A stretch of 64,000 nucleotides of DNA, taken from NCBI RefSeq assembly GCF_009301415.1, contig NZ_CP045072.1, positions 1,169,001-1,233,000 on the forward strand, in the 5' to 3' direction. The stretch comes from Paracoccus kondratievae. GTDB taxonomy: Bacteria > Pseudomonadota > Alphaproteobacteria > Rhodobacterales > Rhodobacteraceae. Below are positions 59,362-64,000 of this stretch, piece by piece; positions within the stretch are counted from its first letter, which is position 1; each line of letters opens with the position of its first letter. Position numbers and translations under genes: made by a program. The notes below the pieces were generated by a model. That model saw nothing but the letters and a program-made list of their open reading frames with translations, did no database searches and had not been told where the DNA came from.

Positions 59362-59393
59362 TTCGTTTATGATCGTTTTTATACACAAACGAA
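59362..59393. promoter_or_regulatory. Candidate GlpR operator upstream of glpD
   Basis: TTCGTTT (59362-59368) and AAACGAA (59387-59393) form a perfect 7-bp dyad in an AT-rich patch about 85 nt upstream of glpD. Half-sites with a TTCG core resemble those of the DeoR-family repressor GlpR, here followed by ATGTTCG. No glpR gene is linked in the window. On the minus strand a TTGACT lies nearer the gene as a possible -35. Confidence 0.4.
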
Positions 59394-59407
59394 TGTTCGT
59401 GCGCGGC

Positions 59408-59440
59408 ATTGCTGCATGATTCGCTGCATAATGCAGCAAT
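59408..59440. repeat. Perfect 10-bp dyad with a nested direct repeat between glpD and cysD
   Basis: ATTGCTGCAT (59408-59417) is inverted as ATGCAGCAAT (59431-59440) across 13 nt. The loop carries a further GCTGCAT (59423-59429), so the heptamer occurs three times in 33 bp. The rest of 59441-59732 is AT-rich with no gene visible and should hold the cysD promoter. Confidence 0.6.
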
Positions 59441-59732
59441 TGCAGTGCATAACAGCATGGCATGTGCGCGGTTTCCATGGCGTAATGGTACGTCGCTGTC
59501 CGCGGATCAGCGGCAAACCGCGTTTAAACGAAGATTCTCAGGCAGGATCGCACAACTCAAGGAAGAATATTTAAAATTATAATCAACCCAAAGAAATTTC
59601 AGGTCCTCTGCTGCCGCAACGCGGCAACAAAACCGATGATTTACAGGCGCAGGCAGCGTTAACCATCGCTCGGGCTTGGTATTCCCGAGAAAATCTGGCA
59701 AAGGACGGCGCATCCTAAGAAGGGCCATGCAG

Positions 59733-60668
59733 ATGAACAGCCAATCCGTCATCAACACCGGGGGTCAGGCCGATACCCTGACCCATCTTCAGAGGCTTGA
59801 GGCCGAAAGCATCCAGATCATGCGCGAGGTCGTGGCCACTGCCGACAACCCGGTGATGCTGTATTCTATCGGCAAGGATTCGGCCTGTATGCTGCATCTG
59901 GCGAAAAAGGCTTTCTACCCTGCCCCGCCGCCCTTCCCGCTGTTGCATGTGGACACGACCTGGAAATTCCGGGCCATGTATGATCTGCGCGACCGCGCCG
60001 CACAGGCAGCGGGAATGGAGCTGATCGTACACCATAACCCCGAGGCGCTGGAAAAGGGTATCAACCCCTTTGACCATGGCAGCCTGCATACCGACATGTG
60101 GAAGACCGACGGTCTGAAACAGGCCCTGACCAAATACAATTTCGATGTCGCCTTTGGCGGTGCCCGCCGCGACGAGGAAAAGTCGCGTGCCAAAGAGCGG
60201 GTGTTCTCGTTCCGCTCGGCCAATCACCGTTGGGACCCCAAGAACCAGCGCCCCGAGCTGTGGAAGCTTTATAACACCCGCAAGGGCAAGGGTGAGTCGA
60301 TCCGCGTATTCCCGCTGTCGAACTGGACCGAACTCGACATCTGGCAATACATTCACCTTGAGAACATCGAGATCGTCCCGCTGTATTTCTCGGAACCGCG
60401 CCCGGTGGTCGAGCGTGACGGCCTGCTGATCATGGTCGATGACGACCGTTTCCCGCTGCGCGAAGGCGAAGAGCCGATGATCAAATCGGTCCGCTTCCGT
60501 ACGCTGGGTTGCTATCCGCTGACCGGCGCAGTGGAATCCAACGCCCGTACCCTGCCCGAGGTGATTCAGGAAATGCTGCTGACCACCACTTCGGAACGTC
60601 AGGGCCGCGCCATCGACCACGACCAGTCCGCTTCGATGGAAAAGAAGAAACAAGAGGGGTATTTCTGA
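59733..60668 (+). CDS. cysD: Sulfate adenylyltransferase small subunit
   Basis: A 311-residue PAPS-reductase-like ATP pyrophosphatase-fold protein. Landmarks are [18 protein letters not shown] (PP-loop), [34 protein letters not shown] and [11 protein letters not shown]. With CysN it makes adenosine-5'-phosphosulfate from sulfate and ATP. Of two close ATGs (59727 and 59733) the second has AGAAGG at 9-nt spacing. One nucleotide separates it from cysNC. Confidence 0.95.
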   Translation: MNSQSVINTGGQADTLTHLQRLEAESIQIMREVVATADNPVMLYSIGKDSACMLHLAKKAFYPAPPPFPLLHVDTTWKFRAMYDLRDRAAQAAGMELIVHHNPEALEKGINPFDHGSLHTDMWKTDGLKQALTKYNFDVAFGGARRDEEKSRAKERVFSFRSANHRWDPKNQRPELWKLYNTRKGKGESIRVFPLSNWTELDIWQYIHLENIEIVPLYFSEPRPVVERDGLLIMVDDDRFPLREGEEPMIKSVRFRTLGCYPLTGAVESNARTLPEVIQEMLLTTTSERQGRAIDHDQSASMEKKKQEGYF

Positions 60669-60669
60669 G

Positions 60670-62592
60670 ATGAACAACGAAATGAAAGACCCCGCCTACA
60701 TCGCCGATGCGCTGATCGCACAAGACATCGACGCCTATCTGCTGAAACATCAGCACAAGACCATGCTGCGCTTCATCACCTGCGGCTCGGTCGATGATGG
60801 CAAGTCGACGCTGATCGGCCGCCTGCTTTATGACAGCAAGATGATCTTTGAAGACCAGCTTGCGAGCCTTGAAAGCGATTCAAAGGTCGTCGGCACTCAG
60901 GGTGGCGAGATCGACTTTGCGCTGCTTGTCGATGGTCTTGCAGCCGAGCGCGAACAGGGCATCACCATCGACGTTGCCTATCGTTTCTTTGCTACGGACA
61001 AGCGCAAGTTCATCGTCGCCGACACCCCCGGGCACGAACAGTACACCCGTAACATGGTTACCGGCGCCTCGACCGCCGACCTTGCGGTGATCCTGATCGA
61101 CGCGCGCCAGGGCGTGCTGACCCAGACGCGGCGGCACAGCTATCTGGTAAACCTGCTTGGCATCAAAAACGTGGTGCTGGCAGTGAACAAGATGGACCTT
61201 GTCGATTACTCGGCAGAGCGGTTCTACGACATCGTCGCGGATTATTCGCATTTTGCCAAACAGATCGGCATGGACAGCTTTCTGCCGATCCCGATTTCGG
61301 GTCTCAAGGGCGACAATATCGTCGAGAAAAGCGCGAACATGCCCTGGTACCAGGGGCCGACATTGCTTGGCCACCTGGAAGAAGCACCGGTCAGCGACCA
61401 GCAGATGCTTGAACATCCGTTCCGCATGGCGGTGCAATGGGTGAACCGGCCGAACCTCGACTTCCGCGGCTTTGCCGGACAGATCAGCGCGGGCGTCGTG
61501 CGGCCGGGCGATGCGATCCGGGTGCTGCCTTCGGGCAAGACGACCACGGTCAAATCCATCGTCACCTATGACGGCGAGCTGGAAAAGGCTGTCGCTGGTC
61601 AGTCGATCACCCTGACCTTTGCTGATGAGATCGACTGTTCGCGCGGCGATGTCATCGTCCAATCCGACGAGCCCTGCGAGGTTGCCGACCAGTTCGAGGC
61701 GACGCTGGTCTGGACGGCCGAGCAAGAGATGCTGCCGGGCCGTCCCTACCTGCTGAAAATCGGTACCCAGATGGTCACCGCGACCGTCACCGAGCCGAAA
61801 TATGAAGTTAACGTCAACACGCTGGACCATCTGGCCAGCAAGACGCTGGGGCTGAACGCAATCGGCGTGGTCAATATCTCGACCGACCGTCCGATCCCCT
61901 TTGAGGCCTATGCCCAGAACGTCGATCTTGGCGGTTTCATCCTGATCGACCGCATGACCAATGCAACGGTCGCAGCGGGGATGATCCATTTCGCCCTGCG
62001 CCGGTCGCAAAACATCCACTGGCAGGCACTGGACGTCAACCGCGAGGCACACGCCGCGCTGAAAAACCAAAAGCCCGCAGTGATCTGGTTCACCGGTCTT
62101 TCGGGCTCGGGCAAGTCGACCATTGCCAACATCGTCGAGAAAAAGCTGCATGCCCTTGGCAAGCACACCTTCCTGCTGGATGGCGACAACATCCGCCACG
62201 GGCTGAACCGCGACCTTGGCTTTACCGATGCCGACCGGGTTGAAAACATCCGCCGCGTGGGTGAGGTCGCCAAACTGATGGCCGATGCCGGGCTGATCGT
62301 GCTGACAGCCTTTATCTCGCCCTTCCGGTCCGAACGGCAGATGGTACGTGACCTGATGTTGCCGGGCGAATTCGTCGAGGTCTTTGTTGATACGCCTCTG
62401 GAGGTTGCCGAGGCGCGCGACGTCAAGGGCCTGTATAAAAAAGCGCGGTCGGGCCAGCTGAAGAACTTTACCGGTATCGACAGCCCCTATGAGCAGCCGC
62501 AGCAGGCCGAGCTGACCGTAAACACGGTCGATCTGACGCCCGAAGAGGCTGCCGAGCGCATCGTTCAATATGTGTTGCGCGAAATGAGCTAA
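60670..62592 (+). CDS. cysNC: Bifunctional sulfate adenylyltransferase large subunit / APS kinase
   Basis: A 640-residue fusion. Residues 1-450 are the CysN GTPase: P-loop G39-[19 protein letters not shown] and NKMD, then two beta-barrel domains. From about 470 comes APS kinase: second P-loop GLSGSGKST near 475, [10 protein letters not shown] and [12 protein letters not shown] hydrolysis drives APS synthesis and the kinase makes PAPS, so sulfate activation occurs in one complex with CysD. The gene ends at a strong terminator. Confidence 0.96.
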   Translation: MNNEMKDPAYIADALIAQDIDAYLLKHQHKTMLRFITCGSVDDGKSTLIGRLLYDSKMIFEDQLASLESDSKVVGTQGGEIDFALLVDGLAAEREQGITIDVAYRFFATDKRKFIVADTPGHEQYTRNMVTGASTADLAVILIDARQGVLTQTRRHSYLVNLLGIKNVVLAVNKMDLVDYSAERFYDIVADYSHFAKQIGMDSFLPIPISGLKGDNIVEKSANMPWYQGPTLLGHLEEAPVSDQQMLEHPFRMAVQWVNRPNLDFRGFAGQISAGVVRPGDAIRVLPSGKTTTVKSIVTYDGELEKAVAGQSITLTFADEIDCSRGDVIVQSDEPCEVADQFEATLVWTAEQEMLPGRPYLLKIGTQMVTATVTEPKYEVNVNTLDHLASKTLGLNAIGVVNISTDRPIPFEAYAQNVDLGGFILIDRMTNATVAAGMIHFALRRSQNIHWQALDVNREAHAALKNQKPAVIWFTGLSGSGKSTIANIVEKKLHALGKHTFLLDGDNIRHGLNRDLGFTDADRVENIRRVGEVAKLMADAGLIVLTAFISPFRSERQMVRDLMLPGEFVEVFVDTPLEVAEARDVKGLYKKARSGQLKNFTGIDSPYEQPQQAELTVNTVDLTPEEAAERIVQYVLREMS

Positions 62593-62624
62593 GGCCCCCG
62601 ATCAGGGCGAGCCTTGAGAAATTG

Positions 62625-62664
62625 AACGGGCGGCGACTGTGATCCAGTTGCCGCCCGTTTCATT
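62625..62664 (+). terminator. Terminator after cysNC
   Basis: A 15-bp stem (AACGGGCGGCGACTG, 62625-62639, with CAGTTGCCGCCCGTT, 62645-62659; one G-U pair) with a 5-nt loop, followed by TCATTT. It lies 32 nt after the stop. Confidence 0.8.
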
Positions 62665-62743
62665 TGCACAAAGGCCGCGACAGGCCATAAGAAAGGGCCG
62701 GAGCACAGATCCTATGCCCCGACCCTGCGTTTGCCCTTGGTGC

Positions 62744-63469
62744 CTAAAGTCCGGTCAGGGGAAATCCGGTGATCCGCTTGGGCCGGGGCGGGGCATAGGT
62801 TCGCACTTTCGAGGTCTTGAGGCCCAACCGCACCAGCGACTCGGCAATGGTGACGGCGGCGGCGACACCATCCACCACAGGCACCCCGGTCCGTTCGCGG
62901 ACTTTTTGCTCAAGCTCAGCCATGCCACCACAACCAAGGCAGATCACCTCGGCATGATCATTGGTGACGGCGGCGGCAGCCTGTTCGACGATGGCCTCTA
63001 CCGCGCGCTCGGGCTGTGTTTCCAGTTCAAGAACCGCCATGCCGCTGGCCCGGACCGAGGCGCAGCGCGCATCTAGCCCGGCCAGCTTCAGCCGATCCTC
63101 GATCAGCGGAACAGCGCGATCCAGCGTCGTTACCACGGAATATTTATGGCCAAGGAACATGGCCGTTGAAGCAGCCGCCTCGGTGATATCGACGACCGGA
63201 ACTTCAAGCAGTTCTTGCAGCCCTTCGCGGCCATGTTCGCCATACCCCGCCTGAATGACCGCATCAAAGGGCTGATCGTAGCGCATGACCGCATCCATGA
63301 CGCCGACGGCGGCAAGGTAGCTTTCAAAATTGCCCTCGACTGACTCCGCGCCAAAGCGCGGGGTCAGGGCGACGATCTCGGTCCCCGGCGCAGCAGCCTT
63401 TTGGGCCTGCACGCCGATGCCATGGGTCATCGTCTCGGTCGTGTTCACGTTCACTACAAGAATACGCAT
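62744..63469 (-). CDS. Asp/Glu/hydantoin racemase-superfamily protein lacking the first catalytic Cys
   Basis: A 241-residue protein of the hydantoin/allantoin racemase group: MRILVVNVNTTETMT at the start and CLGCGGMAELEQ near the end with catalytic Cys180. Racemases of this group use two cysteines; the first normally lies in an ACFGDPG-type motif, but here it reads AGYGEHG with Gly75. A single-Cys, Gly-containing site recalls arylmalonate decarboxylase, so simple racemization is doubtful. It lies 17 nt after an NCS1 permease gene, and the two probably serve uptake and conversion of a hydantoin, purine-derived or similar compound. Confidence 0.82.
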   Translation of the reverse strand: MRILVVNVNTTETMTHGIGVQAQKAAAPGTEIVALTPRFGAESVEGNFESYLAAVGVMDAVMRYDQPFDAVIQAGYGEHGREGLQELLEVPVVDITEAAASTAMFLGHKYSVVTTLDRAVPLIEDRLKLAGLDARCASVRASGMAVLELETQPERAVEAIVEQAAAAVTNDHAEVICLGCGGMAELEQKVRERTGVPVVDGVAAAVTIAESLVRLGLKTSKVRTYAPPRPKRITGFPLTGL

Positions 63470-63486
63470 GTCTTCTCCGTCTCGGG

Positions 63487-64000
63487 TCAGTGGTTGGTCG
63501 CCACGGCAATGGCCTCGCCATCCCGGTCGACATAGCTCAGCCCCTTGGGCGCGATGAGCCAGTAAAACAGCGCGCCCAGTCCCGCAGCGATGAACCACGA
63601 GAATTGCGAAAGCGCATGCAGCGCCGGCAGGAAGGCAATCAGCAACGAGATCGCAGCCGAGGGGATCAGCGCCTTGATGGCAGCCGGATTAAAGCCACCC
63701 ACATAGTGATAGGGGCCGCTGGCGTCGTCGATGTAAAGCGACGGCACATCCACCTGCTGTTTGCGGATCAACCAGTAATCCGCCATCACGATCCCGAAAA
63801 GCGGCCCAAGAAAGGCTCCAAGCCCGCCAAGGAAATAGACGATGACGATCGGCGAGTTATAAAGGTTCCAGGGCAGGATCGCAAAGCCGATGATCGCGCT
63901 GACCACCGCAGCGCGGCGAAAGTCCAGATGGCGCGGCAGCAGGTTCGCCAGCGCAAAGGCCGGAGCGACAAAGTTCGCCATCAGGTTCACCGCGATGGTC
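63487..64000 (-). CDS. NCS1-family permease, C-terminal part (runs off the window)
   Basis: The last 170 or so residues of a nucleobase:cation symporter-1 protein. GFNPAAIKALIPSAA and the preceding FLGPLFGIVMADYWLIRKQQVDVPSLY are strongly typical of Mhp1/PucI/allantoin-type carriers. Hydrophobic helices match the last four of twelve. The reading frame continues past base 64000, so the gene's N-terminus is outside the window. Substrate could be hydantoin, allantoin, uracil or a related ring. Confidence 0.9.
   Translation of the reverse strand, partial: TIAVNLMANFVAPAFALANLLPRHLDFRRAAVVSAIIGFAILPWNLYNSPIVIVYFLGGLGAFLGPLFGIVMADYWLIRKQQVDVPSLYIDDASGPYHYVGGFNPAAIKALIPSAAISLLIAFLPALHALSQFSWFIAAGLGALFYWLIAPKGLSYVDRDGEAIAVATNH

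Noticed and set aside
60880..62568. 560-codon antisense frame opposite cysNC
   Set aside because: Mirror of the codon bias of cysNC; no recognisable motif and no ribosome binding site.

Overview
The window (about 63% G+C by eye) reads as a chromosomal or megaplasmid segment of an alphaproteobacterium, most likely Paracoccus or a close relative in the Rhodobacterales. The signs are a proline-betaine catabolic locus of the stc/hpb type, TRAP transporters, a glpSTPQUV glycerol ABC system, a fused cysNC, and a B12-riboswitch-controlled nrdHIEF. Nothing here looks like a prophage, insertion sequence, CRISPR array, tRNA or rRNA. It is a dense catabolic region made of successive substrate-specific operons, each with its own regulator.

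Layout. (1) 1-11029, quaternary amine/proline-betaine use: a flavin N-methylproline demethylase, a TetR regulator, a three-gene betaine ABC importer with a P5C-reductase-like gene, a LysR regulator, a Rieske stachydrine demethylase, and an ornithine-cyclodeaminase-like gene. The reductase that should feed the Rieske enzyme is present only as a decayed pseudogene (9369-10073). (2) 11236-20558, one long hexonate/hexuronate operon: GntR, TRAP dctPQM, a Zn dehydrogenase (L-idonate or L-gulonate 5-dehydrogenase), an FMN 2-hydroxyacid dehydrogenase, uxuA, uxuB, kdgK. (3) 20781-27097, a non-phosphorylating L-arabinose/D-galactose type pathway (1-dehydrogenase, IlvD/EDD dehydratase, AraD1/GguC-type dehydratase, divergent LysR) whose last enzyme, a ketoglutarate-semialdehyde dehydrogenase, is a frameshifted pseudogene. 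(4) 27102-39760, single genes and divergent pairs: LysE exporter, cystine symporter, MFS, GlcG/HbpS-like protein, DEAD-box helicase, LysR/dctA, LysR/YeiH exporter, a DUF6635-like protein and an SDR. (5) 39885-44022, class Ib ribonucleotide reductase nrdHIEF behind paired NrdR boxes and a cobalamin riboswitch. (6) 44031-49994, a BASS-family transporter, then a second cobalamin riboswitch in front of btuBFCD. (7) 50002-59280, a complete minus-strand glycerol operon glpD-glpSTPQUV-glpK. (8) 59733-62592, cysD-cysNC for sulfate activation. (9) 62744-64000, an Asp/Glu-racemase-family gene lacking one catalytic cysteine and the end of an NCS1 permease.

The most notable points are: two catabolic routes each missing one step through gene decay; a DNA-synthesis operon that appears to integrate dATP/ATP signalling (NrdR) with B12 supply (riboswitch); an asymmetric GlpS/GlpT ATPase pair whose degenerate motifs all fall on one composite site; and the single-cysteine racemase homologue. 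I found no wholly new kind of system. All names rest on motif and family recognition by reading; no database search was run.
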